Notes under the pieces: model-generated | What the model saw: only the letters and a program-made list of their open reading frames with translations | Told to the model about the DNA's origin: nothing | Database searches by the model: none | Made by a program: the position numbers and the translations under genes | DNA from: an uncultured Gammaproteobacteria bacterium | GTDB taxonomy: Bacteria > Pseudomonadota > Gammaproteobacteria > Rariloculales > Rariloculaceae | DNA length: 20,063 nucleotides | Direction of reading: 5' to 3' | Assembly: GCA_946887385.1 (NCBI GenBank) | Contig: CAMPKU010000051.1 | Coordinates: forward strand, 1 to 20,063 | Shown: positions 1 through 7,290 of the stretch, piece by piece | How the letters are laid out: each line of letters starts with the position of its first letter | Position numbering within the stretch: the first letter of the stretch is position 1

Positions 1-340
1 TGCCGGCCCAGCCGTCGGGCCGTGGCCGGCCCGCGATCACGCGCCGCTCGAGGCGCGGCTCGGCGGCGCGCTCGGCAGCGCCGCTCGTGTCGTCGCTCGA
101 TTGGTCATCGATCACGATGACCTCGAGCCCATGGCCCTGGCGTTCGAGCGCCGCCAGCACGCGGCCGATCAGCATGGCTTCGTCGCGAGCGGGCACGAGC
201 ACGGTTACGCCGCTCAAGTCGGTGGATGCGCCCGCGCGTGGTTCGAGCCGCTCGCGCACGCGATGCGGCTGATGCGGCGATACCAGCACGCCGAGCCACG
301 CCAGCAGCGCGAGCGCGCTGCAGGCGAGCAACACGGTCAT
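1..340 (-). CDS. hpnB: Hopanoid-associated family 2 glycosyltransferase HpnB (3' part missing at window edge)
   Basis: The minus frame opens with ATG at 340 and stays open to the left edge, giving 113 visible residues. The start is a short hydrophobic segment (about residues 3-20), probably a membrane anchor. It is followed by a GT-A fold start: VTVLVPARDEA at about 46-56, the nucleotide-sugar-binding VIVIDDQSSDDT at about 76-87, and PDGWAG at the very edge. That last motif matches the GW-G-K stretch typical of HpnB/CrtQ-like enzymes. The start lies 9 bp after the hpnH stop, so the two are probably co-transcribed. HpnB is known as a hopanoid-cluster glycosyltransferase with an incompletely defined acceptor. 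HpnI is a less likely alternative, because its opening motif differs. The catalytic C-terminal part and the stop codon are not in the window. Confidence 0.85.
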   Translation of the reverse strand, partial: MTVLLACSALALLAWLGVLVSPHQPHRVRERLEPRAGASTDLSGVTVLVPARDEAMLIGRVLAALERQGHGLEVIVIDDQSSDDTSGAAERAAEPRLERRVIAGRPRPDGWAG

Positions 341-349
341 GCGGCGCGG

Positions 350-1462
350 CTACTTGCGGTCGATGCGTCCGATCTGGTCGACCGGAATCGCGATGCCCGG
401 CGCGCCGTTGTGCAGCAACGGCAGCTCGGGCGCCATCTCGCCGTCGAGACGCGGGCCGAACAAGAACACATTCAGCGCCGTGAGCGGGCTCGCGATCGTG
501 TGCTCTACGGCCGTGCCTTCATAGCCGCAATGCGCCATGCAGTTGTCGCACTTCGGGTTGCGGCCGACACCGTACTTATCCCACTCGGTGGTCTCCATGA
601 GCTCCTTGAAGCTCTTGGCGTACCCCTCGTCCACGAGCAGATAGCACGGCTTCTGCCAGCCGAACACGTTGTACGTGGGATTGGCCCACGGCGTGCACTG
701 GTAGCTCTGATTACCGGCCAGGAAATCGATGAACAGGCTCGACTGATTGAAGTGCCATTTGCTGCCGCGCTTCTTGCCGATGCGGAAGATGTCGCGGAAC
801 AGCTCCTTCGACTTGCGCCGGCCCAAGAACACGTCTTGACGCGGCGCGTGCTGGTAACTGTAGCCGGGCGACATCATCACGCCCTCCACGCCGAGCGTCA
901 TGCAGAAATCGAAGAAATTGGCCACGTCCTCGGGGTCTTCGCCGGCATACAACGTGCAGTTGGCCGTAACGCGGAAGCCCTTCTCGCGCGCCTTCTTGAT
1001 GGCCGCAACGGCCTTGTCGAACGTGCCCTCACGGCATACGGAGGCGTCGTGGCGCTCGCGATTGCCGTCCAAGTGAATCGAGAACGTGAGGTACGGCGAC
1101 GGCTTGTACTGATCGATCTTCTGCTCGAGCAACAGTGCGTTGGTACACAGATACACGAATTTCTTGCGCGCGATGATGCCCTCGACGAGTTGCGGCATCT
1201 CCTTGTGGATCAACGGCTCGCCGCCGGGAATGGAGACCACCGGCGCGCCGCACTCGTCGACGGCGTTGAGCGCGTCCTCCACCGACATGCGCTTGCGCAG
1301 GATCTCGTCGGGATAGTCGATCTTGCCGCAGCCCGAGCACGCCAAGTTGCACTGAAACAGCGGCTCGAGCATCAGCACGAGCGGATAGCGCTTGTTGCGC
1401 TTGAGCTTCTGCTCGAGGATGTAGCGCGCGATGCGGTACGTTTGTACGACCGGGATACCCAT
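350..1462 (-). CDS. hpnH: Adenosyl-hopene transferase HpnH, radical SAM enzyme
   Basis: This 370-residue protein is a B12-type radical SAM enzyme known to join a 5'-deoxyadenosyl group to the hopene (diploptene) skeleton. That is the first step toward bacteriohopanepolyol side chains. The [4Fe-4S]/SAM motif is visible as C38-x3-C42-x2-C45 (CNLACSGC). The GGEP motif for SAM binding (SIPGGEPLI, about residues 97-105) follows. A second cysteine group, CDNCMAHCGYEG, lies near the C-terminus and is typical of the HpnH end region. The start is well supported: AAGGAG sits 5 nt before the ATG. The gene begins 13 bp after the idi stop, and hpnB follows it. Length and motifs fit the family fully. HpnG, encoded further upstream in the same string, acts on the product. 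Confidence 0.97.
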   Translation of the reverse strand: MGIPVVQTYRIARYILEQKLKRNKRYPLVLMLEPLFQCNLACSGCGKIDYPDEILRKRMSVEDALNAVDECGAPVVSIPGGEPLIHKEMPQLVEGIIARKKFVYLCTNALLLEQKIDQYKPSPYLTFSIHLDGNRERHDASVCREGTFDKAVAAIKKAREKGFRVTANCTLYAGEDPEDVANFFDFCMTLGVEGVMMSPGYSYQHAPRQDVFLGRRKSKELFRDIFRIGKKRGSKWHFNQSSLFIDFLAGNQSYQCTPWANPTYNVFGWQKPCYLLVDEGYAKSFKELMETTEWDKYGVGRNPKCDNCMAHCGYEGTAVEHTIASPLTALNVFLFGPRLDGEMAPELPLLHNGAPGIAIPVDQIGRIDRK

Positions 1463-1475
1463 TCGATCTCCTTGA

Positions 1476-2051
1476 TTAGCCGTCCGTGCCGGTGCTCGCC
1501 AACAGTCCGTCTAAGTAGTTGGACTTGATGTGCACCCACTCCATCTTGAACCACGGCGTGAAAGTTTCGGGCTTCGTCTTTAGCTCTCGCTCGAGCGCAT
1601 CGACGCCCACGAACCGCCAGGCGGCGATTTCGTTGACGTTAACGTCTACCGGCCCGTCATAGCGGCCGTAATACACCGAGCATAGCTCGTGCTCGGCTCC
1701 CACGGCACCGAATTGCGCCTGGTACTTGAATTTATAGAGGTATTCCAGCCGGCACGTGAAACCGAGCTCTTGCGTGAGCCGCCGTGCGACGGCCGTGGCC
1801 ATGGTTTCACCGCGCCGCGGGTGCGAGCAGCACGTGTTCGACCAATACCCCGGCCACAGCATCTTGCTGGGGCTGCGTTGCTGAAGTAACAGCTCGTTAT
1901 CCGCGTTGAACACGAAAATCGAGAATGCACGGTGCAAGACGCCGGAGCCTAAATGGCAATCGGCTTTCGCTTTGAAGCCGAGCTCGCGATCCTGGTCGTC
2001 GACGAGAATCAGCTGCTCGCTTGCGTTGGAGACGATCTCTTCACGCGCCAT
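1476..2051 (-). CDS. idi: Isopentenyl-diphosphate delta-isomerase, type 1
   Basis: A 191-residue Nudix-fold cytosolic enzyme that interconverts IPP and DMAPP. The mevalonate route yields only IPP, so an isomerase is needed here. Visible family motifs are HRAFSIFVFN (about 40-49), the catalytic cysteine in NTCCSHPRRGE (about C75), the Nudix-like region ending in QELGF, and the catalytic glutamate segment EHELC (about 120-124). This is the type 1 metal-dependent enzyme, not the FMN-dependent type 2 found in some other mevalonate-using bacteria. The ATG at 2051 lies inside the end of the upstream HMGR-mevalonate kinase gene, an 11-bp overlap that suggests coupled translation. GGAG is about 12 nt upstream. 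The 3' part looks less GC-rich than its neighbours, which could mean a different origin but is weak evidence. Confidence 0.97.
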   Translation of the reverse strand: MAREEIVSNASEQLILVDDQDRELGFKAKADCHLGSGVLHRAFSIFVFNADNELLLQQRSPSKMLWPGYWSNTCCSHPRRGETMATAVARRLTQELGFTCRLEYLYKFKYQAQFGAVGAEHELCSVYYGRYDGPVDVNVNEIAAWRFVGVDALERELKTKPETFTPWFKMEWVHIKSNYLDGLLASTGTDG

Positions 2052-4317
2052 TCAAATCCGCTCCGAGGTGCACGGGCATCGCCTGGAAACCGGCCGCGCG
2101 AATTGCACTGACGACGGGCTCGGTATCGCCGTCGCAAATTGCAATAATCGAGCCGCCGCCGCCGCCGCCCGTCAGTTTCGCGCCGAGCGCGCCGTTCTCG
2201 CGCGCGATAGCGCACAGTTTTTCCAGCTCCGGCGTGGACACCTGCAAGGCGTTCAGCATGCCCTGACATATATTCATGAGCTGGCCGAGCGTTGGCAAGT
2301 CATTGTCTTGTATGGCCTGGATGCCGCGCAACGTCAGACCGTCGATTTGGTCGAAGATGCGCTCATATAACTTATTGTCCTGCTGCCACGCCTCGCGCAC
2401 TTTGCCCACGGTCTTGGCCGTGAGCCCCTCGAAGCCCGTCATGCCGACGACGGCCGGGATCGGCTCGCGAATGTTCAGCGGCTCCACGAGCGGCGGGTCG
2501 CCGGCCCGGAATACGAGCGCCTTGCCGTAGCACGCGAGCGTATTGTCGAGACCGCTCGGGTTGCCGTGCGCCATCTTCTCGGACTCGAACGCGAGCCGAT
2601 TGACCTCGGCGTCCGGTAGCCCTAGGCGGAAGTGCTTGTCGAGTGCCCGCACGATGGCCACGGCCATCGCCGCCGAGCCGCCGAGCCCCATGCTGCGCGG
2701 CACCTCGGGAAACACCTCGATCTTCATGGCGCGCTGGCTCAAGCCGAGCTCATCGAGCACGACGCCGGCGGCCCGCTCGAACGAGCGCCGCTCGTTGGGA
2801 TTGCTCGCCAGCCGGTACTCGACGCCCCAGCGCGGAATCAACAGATGGATGCCCTCGTCGCAATCCTCGACGAGCGCCTTGATCGCGAGCGGTATCGGCG
2901 CCGCGATCGCGTGCCGTCCATACACCACGGCGTGCTCGCCGAGCAGGATAACCTTGCCGTAGCCGACGCCCATCGCCGCTTCCTTGGCGCGTTTGCGCTT
3001 CGGGCCTTTTGCGGCACGCTGGCGTTCGTCCTGCACTTCGGCGACGAGCTCCTGCGCTTTCCAGACCTTGATGACGCCGCTCTGCACCAGCCGCTCGAGC
3101 ACCTCGTCGAAAATTTCCTTCGGCGCACCGGCGGCGGTGACAACGCTGCGCGCATGCAGCGTCATGTGGCCTTTCTGAATACCTTCGGTGGCCAGCGCGC
3201 GGATCGCGGCGAAATTTTGCGCCAGGCCCACGGCCCCCATGATCTGCGCCAGCTCCGTGGCCGAGGTCACGCCGAGCAGCCGCAAGTTCAACGCCACGGT
3301 GGGGTTCGATTCGATCGGCGCGCCGACGATGCCCACCTTGATGGGGATCTCGATACTGCCGCACAAATTGCCTTCCTCGTCGGCCCACCAATCCGTGAGC
3401 GACGAATAGCGGCCGCCGCGGGCGGCATAAGCGTGCGCCCCTGCTTCGATTGCGCGCCAATCGTTACCCGTCGCGATCGCGACCGGGTCGATGCCGTTCA
3501 TGATGCCCTTGTTGTGCGTGGCGGCACGGTATGGGTCCACGGCCGCAAACTCGGCGGCGACGATGATGCCGTCGCGAGCCTGCACGCCCGTGTAGCCCTT
3601 GCCCGCGAGCTGCTCGACCGGAATCTTGCAGCGCGCGCGCACCAGCGAGCGGTCGGTGAGATTCGAGAGAATGCGCAGGAACACTTCGCCGCCCGTGATC
3701 GATTCGACGAGCGGGGCAACGCCTTCGCACATGCCGTTGACCAGATTCGCGCCCATCGCATCGCGCGTGTCCACCAGCAAATGCACCACGAGCATCTGTT
3801 TCGCGCTCGACGGCAGCGGATGAACGAATAGCTCGATGCCGCGCGCGCCGCCGCCGCGGGCGACCATGTTGGGGTGCAGGCTGTTGGCCAAGCTGATGAT
3901 CTCTTGCCGGCGATCGCGCAAAGCCTGCTTGGCCTTTTCGATGTCGGGCAGATTCAGGATCTGGATTTGCCCGATCAAGATGGGATCCGTGGCTTCCGCT
4001 TGGAACCCGCCGCAGGCGCGAATCAGCTTGCAAGCCGAGCCGAGCGCGGCGACCACCGACGGCTCCTCGACCACCATCGGCACGACGTACTGTTGCTCGT
4101 TGACGACGAGGTTCATGCCGAGGCCGAGCGGCATTCCCATGACGCCGACCACGTTCTCGATCATCTTGTCGGCGGAGTCGAGATCGAGAGTGTGGCGGCC
4201 CGTGGCGAGGGCGCGGAAGTCCGCCGTATTGATGAGCCCGCGCTCGTGCACGGCGCGCACGCGCTCCTCGACGGAGAGCTTGTAGAACTCGGGAATCCGC
4301 CTGCGGTCGCCGCTCAT
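2041..4317 (-). CDS. mvaA-mvaK1: Fused class II HMG-CoA reductase - mevalonate kinase
   Basis: One frame of 758 residues carries two full enzymes. Residues 1 to about 428 are a class II (bacterial) HMG-CoA reductase, which makes mevalonate from HMG-CoA. Visible motifs are ENVVG (54-58), EEPSVVAA with the catalytic glutamate (84-91), DAMGAN for nucleotide binding (186-191), HNKG with catalytic K270, D286 in NDWRAIEAG, and GHMTLHAR with catalytic H384. A basic linker (about 430-447) leads to residues 449-758, a GHMP-family mevalonate kinase. It shows GKVILLGEHAVVYG (454-467), the ATP loop PRSMGLGGSAA (540-550), HGNPSGLDN with catalytic D591, and KLTGGGGGG (714-722). The chosen start (4317) overlaps the preceding stop as ATGA; an ATG at 4326 is an alternative. 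Neither domain is shortened. Mevalonate kinase normally has its own gene, so the fusion is unusual. See also the internal start at 2973. Confidence 0.97.
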   Translation of the reverse strand: MSGDRRRIPEFYKLSVEERVRAVHERGLINTADFRALATGRHTLDLDSADKMIENVVGVMGMPLGLGMNLVVNEQQYVVPMVVEEPSVVAALGSACKLIRACGGFQAEATDPILIGQIQILNLPDIEKAKQALRDRRQEIISLANSLHPNMVARGGGARGIELFVHPLPSSAKQMLVVHLLVDTRDAMGANLVNGMCEGVAPLVESITGGEVFLRILSNLTDRSLVRARCKIPVEQLAGKGYTGVQARDGIIVAAEFAAVDPYRAATHNKGIMNGIDPVAIATGNDWRAIEAGAHAYAARGGRYSSLTDWWADEEGNLCGSIEIPIKVGIVGAPIESNPTVALNLRLLGVTSATELAQIMGAVGLAQNFAAIRALATEGIQKGHMTLHARSVVTAAGAPKEIFDEVLERLVQSGVIKVWKAQELVAEVQDERQRAAKGPKRKRAKEAAMGVGYGKVILLGEHAVVYGRHAIAAPIPLAIKALVEDCDEGIHLLIPRWGVEYRLASNPNERRSFERAAGVVLDELGLSQRAMKIEVFPEVPRSMGLGGSAAMAVAIVRALDKHFRLGLPDAEVNRLAFESEKMAHGNPSGLDNTLACYGKALVFRAGDPPLVEPLNIREPIPAVVGMTGFEGLTAKTVGKVREAWQQDNKLYERIFDQIDGLTLRGIQAIQDNDLPTLGQLMNICQGMLNALQVSTPELEKLCAIARENGALGAKLTGGGGGGSIIAICDGDTEPVVSAIRAAGFQAMPVHLGADLNGA
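2971..2985 (-). promoter_or_regulatory. Possible internal ribosome binding site and start codon for free mevalonate kinase
   Basis: Inside the fused gene, the minus strand reads AAGGA (2985-2981), then 7 nt, then ATG (2973-2971). This ATG is exactly where a stand-alone mevalonate kinase would begin (M-G-V-G-Y-G-K). The spacing is ideal for a Shine-Dalgarno site. It may be a relic of the separate gene before fusion, or it may still produce a free 310-residue kinase alongside the fusion. The bases also encode the linker residues AKEAA, so the match could be partly chance. Confidence 0.4.
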
Positions 4318-5318
4318 CGTTGCCACCCAGCGTCGCGGTGTGCCACTACGAGGCCGTGCTCGGCCAGCGAGACGTTGATCACTCGAAAACCCCGATCCCT
4401 AACCGACTTCCTGAATGCTTCGAGCTGGCCCAAGTCGGCTCCGCAGGCAAGACCCAGATCGCCGCCGCCGGCGCCGCTGACCTTGTATGCGACGCCGTAG
4501 CGCTTCGCTTCGGCGCCGATCTCGCGATGCTCGGCCGTGACGATCTCGGCACCGATTTCGTCTCCCAGCTGCCGCAAGCCGCGGCCGTACGCCGCAAACG
4601 CTTCGAGCCACGCTGCGGCATCCCCCTGCCGCAGAGCCTCGCACCCTGCCTCGGCCAGCGCCGTCAGACGGCGCACGAGCGCCGCTGCCTCCTGCGGCCT
4701 ACGCGTGCGCCACGCCCCATAGTGCGCAACGAGCTCGGGCGTAGACGCCGACCGGCCGGCAAAAATACCCGCGAATCCTACACTGTTCGGCAGGCGGACT
4801 GAACCAATTTGGGGCACGGAGGAACCCGCCACACTGAACGTAATCGCCCCCCCGGTGTACGACGCCGCGACGTCGAGCCCGCTGCCTTTGCCGCCCTGGA
4901 ATCGCCGGTGCATGTCGATGAGCTGCCCGACATTCGGCGGGGGCACCGTGCTGCCTTGGCTGTCGGCAAAAGCGGCGAACGCGCCGGCAAAGGCACACAA
5001 CACCGCGGCGCTCGATCCCAACCCGAGTTTGGCGCCGCCGGCGTAGAAGGGCTGCGAGTCGAGTGTGGCTTCGAACGCGAGCTGGGGCGCGGCTGCCGTC
5101 ACGAGGTCGACCAGCGCCGCGCCGCTTGCTTCGCCGGGCGCGAACTGCAGCTCCACCAACCGCTCGGCGTGCAACGAAAGGCGGCATCTGCCGTCGCGGC
5201 TCGGCACGATTCGCGCTTCGGCATACCGGTCGAGCGCCAGCACCACGGCGGGCGCGCCGTCGAGCACGGCGTACTCACCGAGCGCAACGAGCTTGCCGGG
5301 CGCGCGCGCCGCGAACAC
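4314..5318 (-). CDS. mvaK2: Phosphomevalonate kinase (GHMP family, ERG8-like)
   Basis: A 334-residue GHMP kinase that phosphorylates 5-phosphomevalonate to 5-diphosphomevalonate in the cytosol. Visible motifs are APGKLVALGEYAVL (6-19), the glycine/serine ATP loop KLGLGSSAA (97-105), and QGGKGSGLDVA (141-151), which is characteristic of phosphomevalonate kinases. The C-terminal GHMP motif is KVSGAGGGDLGLA (279-291). The start is GTG at 5318, directly after the mvaD stop (TGA-GTG), with GGAG 9 nt upstream. Its own stop overlaps the next start as ATGA. The position between mvaD and the mevalonate kinase fusion supports the assignment. A generic GHMP kinase of other specificity is possible but unlikely here. 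Confidence 0.92.
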   Translation of the reverse strand: MFAARAPGKLVALGEYAVLDGAPAVVLALDRYAEARIVPSRDGRCRLSLHAERLVELQFAPGEASGAALVDLVTAAAPQLAFEATLDSQPFYAGGAKLGLGSSAAVLCAFAGAFAAFADSQGSTVPPPNVGQLIDMHRRFQGGKGSGLDVAASYTGGAITFSVAGSSVPQIGSVRLPNSVGFAGIFAGRSASTPELVAHYGAWRTRRPQEAAALVRRLTALAEAGCEALRQGDAAAWLEAFAAYGRGLRQLGDEIGAEIVTAEHREIGAEAKRYGVAYKVSGAGGGDLGLACGADLGQLEAFRKSVRDRGFRVINVSLAEHGLVVAHRDAGWQR

Positions 5319-6317
5319 TCAGTAGAGCTCCGCACCCGGCCCGAGCGCGCTCGTCAAGACGTCGAGCACCCCGGGCACCTCGCGCAGCGCGGCCGCCACT
5401 TTGTCGCGCGCGCCGCGCTCGCAGACAGCCTTGAGCTGCGGGCCCGCATCGATGGTGAAGAACACCGGAACACCGCCGGCTCGGAGCAGCTGCACGATGC
5501 GCAAGCACTCGACCGTCGCGCCGTTCCAATACACGAGCGGCGGACGAGCCGTGAGCGCGGCCGCATGCATCTTCAAGCAGTTGTGCTCGGCCACCGCGGC
5601 GAGCGGCGTGAAATCGCGCGCACGGATCGCGGTGCGCGCCGCGGAGAGATCGGGCGGCTGACCCGCCACCCAGGCGGCGTAATACGGCGACGAGTCCGCC
5701 GAGCGCGTCATGCCCGTGCGAGAGCCGATCGCCTTCTCTTCCTTCGCGGTTACCGCGATGACGACCTCGAGCGGCCACTCGGCGGCATCGAGCAGCGGCT
5801 CCGCGAAGCTGTCGTTGCCGTCGGGCGCAGTGCCGGCATGCATTTCGACGAAGCCGCCGAAGATCGAGCGCGCCGCGGAGCCCGAACCGAAGCGCGCCAC
5901 AATGCTGCGCTCGCGCGGCGTGAGCGTGAGGCCGAACGCCGCTTCCGCCGCGCGCACGAGCGCGGCGTACCCGGAGGCCGAAGACGCGAGCCCGGCGCCG
6001 GTGGGAAAATTGTTGCGGCTGACAATGCGCACGCGCGTGTCCACACCGGCTTTGCGGCGCAACAGATCGATGCAAGCAGAGACCTTCGCGGTGTCCTCGC
6101 CGCGGCGCTTACCGTCGAGCGTGAGCTCGTCGTCCGTAAGGTCGTGCGCCAGCTCGACCGTCGTGTCGGTAAACAACGAATCGAGCGTGATCGAGATCGA
6201 GCCGACGGCCGGCACGTTGAGGCGTGCGTCGGCCTTCCCCCAATACTTCACGAGCGCGAAGTTCGCGCCTGCGCGCGCTCGCGCCGGTTGTAACGCGTTG
6301 TGCTTAGAAGTATTCAT
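5319..6317 (-). CDS. mvaD: Diphosphomevalonate decarboxylase
   Basis: A 332-residue GHMP-superfamily enzyme for the ATP-driven decarboxylation of 5-diphosphomevalonate to isopentenyl diphosphate. Visible motifs are ALVKYWGK (21-28), the ATP loop NNFPTGAGLASSASG (102-116), GSGSAARSIFGGFVEM (144-159), and FFTIDAGP with the catalytic aspartate (about D290). These match the classical decarboxylase rather than an archaeal phosphomevalonate decarboxylase. The ATG at 6317 lies within the last codons of hpnA (14-bp overlap), and the stop abuts the phosphomevalonate kinase GTG, so translation is probably coupled on both sides. No clear Shine-Dalgarno precedes the ATG, consistent with coupling. Being wedged between hpnA and the other mevalonate genes, it marks the join between the hopanoid and isoprenoid blocks. 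Confidence 0.95.
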   Translation of the reverse strand: MNTSKHNALQPARARAGANFALVKYWGKADARLNVPAVGSISITLDSLFTDTTVELAHDLTDDELTLDGKRRGEDTAKVSACIDLLRRKAGVDTRVRIVSRNNFPTGAGLASSASGYAALVRAAEAAFGLTLTPRERSIVARFGSGSAARSIFGGFVEMHAGTAPDGNDSFAEPLLDAAEWPLEVVIAVTAKEEKAIGSRTGMTRSADSSPYYAAWVAGQPPDLSAARTAIRARDFTPLAAVAEHNCLKMHAAALTARPPLVYWNGATVECLRIVQLLRAGGVPVFFTIDAGPQLKAVCERGARDKVAAALREVPGVLDVLTSALGPGAELY

Positions 6318-7290
6318 TGCGCTTGAACCAATCGATGGCCGCCGCTACGCCCAACCGCGGATCGCGCCAACGATACTGAAGCTCTTGCTGCGCTTTGCGG
6401 CTCGAAAAATACATGTGCTTCGTGGACATCCGTACGCCGTCGAGCGTGACGCGCGGCTCGCGTTTCGTGAGCATTGCGACGGCCTCCGCTACCGCCGCAA
6501 GCGGATACACGGCCCAATGCGGCAGGCGAATCGTACTCGCTCGCCGGCCCACGTGCTCTGCGACGAGCGCCAGGATCTGCTCCAGGGTGAAATCGTCTCC
6601 GCCCAAGATGTAGCGCTCGCCGGGTCTGCCGAGCTTGAGTGCCGCAACGTGCCCCTCTGCCACGTCGTCGACGTGCACCAGATTCAACCCGGTGTCCACG
6701 AATGCCGGCATGCGTCCGGCGGCCGCATCGAGCAAGATGCGGCCCGTTGGCGTAGGTTTCACGTCGCGCGGCCCGATCGGCGTCGACGGATTCACCGTAA
6801 CCACGGGGAACTTGAGCTCCAGCGCGCGCCGCTGCACGGCTTGCTCGGCAAGAAATTTGGACCGCTTGTAGTGGCCCACCATGTCGGCAAGCGCCACCGG
6901 GGTGTTTTCGTCGGCGGGCGTTCGATCCTTAGTTGTGCCGAGCACGGCCACGCTCGAGGTGTAGACCATACGCGCGGCGCCGGCTTCGGCTGCTGCTTCG
7001 AGCACGTTCACGGAACCGTTCACGTTCGCGGCGTACATCGGCTCCGGATCCGCCACCCAGAGCCGATAATCGGCCGCCACGTGAAACACCGCCCTACAGC
7101 CCGAGGCTGCACGCCGCAGCGAGCTTGCGTCCGTAAGCTCGCCTTCGGCGATCTCCACGTCCACGCCGGCGAGATTGCGCCGGTCGCTGCCGCGGCGCAC
7201 GAACGCGCGCACTTCCGCTCCGTCGGCGAGCAGCGCACGCGCAACGGCAGAGCCCAAAAAGCCGTTCGCGCCCGTGACGAGCGCCGTCAT
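6304..7290 (-). CDS. hpnA: Hopanoid-associated NAD(P)-dependent sugar epimerase/dehydratase-like protein HpnA
   Basis: A 328-residue short-chain dehydrogenase of the extended (NAD-dependent epimerase) type. The Rossmann motif TGANGFLG is at 6-13, the TSS active-site strand at about 111-113, and the catalytic YKRSK (Y141, K145) sits in GHYKRSKFLAE, a stretch typical of HpnA. The start at 7290 is chosen because the Rossmann strand begins at once (MTALVTG) and because the ATG overlaps the hpnN stop as ATGA. A frame extension to 7326 would add 12 residues with no family support. HpnA is widespread in hopanoid clusters; its substrate is not firmly established. Its role in side-chain or sugar-nucleotide modification is inferred from fold and context. 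Confidence 0.92.
   Translation of the reverse strand: MTALVTGANGFLGSAVARALLADGAEVRAFVRRGSDRRNLAGVDVEIAEGELTDASSLRRAASGCRAVFHVAADYRLWVADPEPMYAANVNGSVNVLEAAAEAGAARMVYTSSVAVLGTTKDRTPADENTPVALADMVGHYKRSKFLAEQAVQRRALELKFPVVTVNPSTPIGPRDVKPTPTGRILLDAAAGRMPAFVDTGLNLVHVDDVAEGHVAALKLGRPGERYILGGDDFTLEQILALVAEHVGRRASTIRLPHWAVYPLAAVAEAVAMLTKREPRVTLDGVRMSTKHMYFSSRKAQQELQYRWRDPRLGVAAAIDWFKRNEYF

Noticed and set aside
4809..6293. Long open frame on the plus strand opposite mvaD and phosphomevalonate kinase
   Set aside because: The translation is rich in Arg, His and Glu, has no family motif, and mirrors the real genes; long antisense frames are common in GC-rich DNA. The same holds for plus-strand frames at 101-1528, 2632-3831 and 5710-7533.
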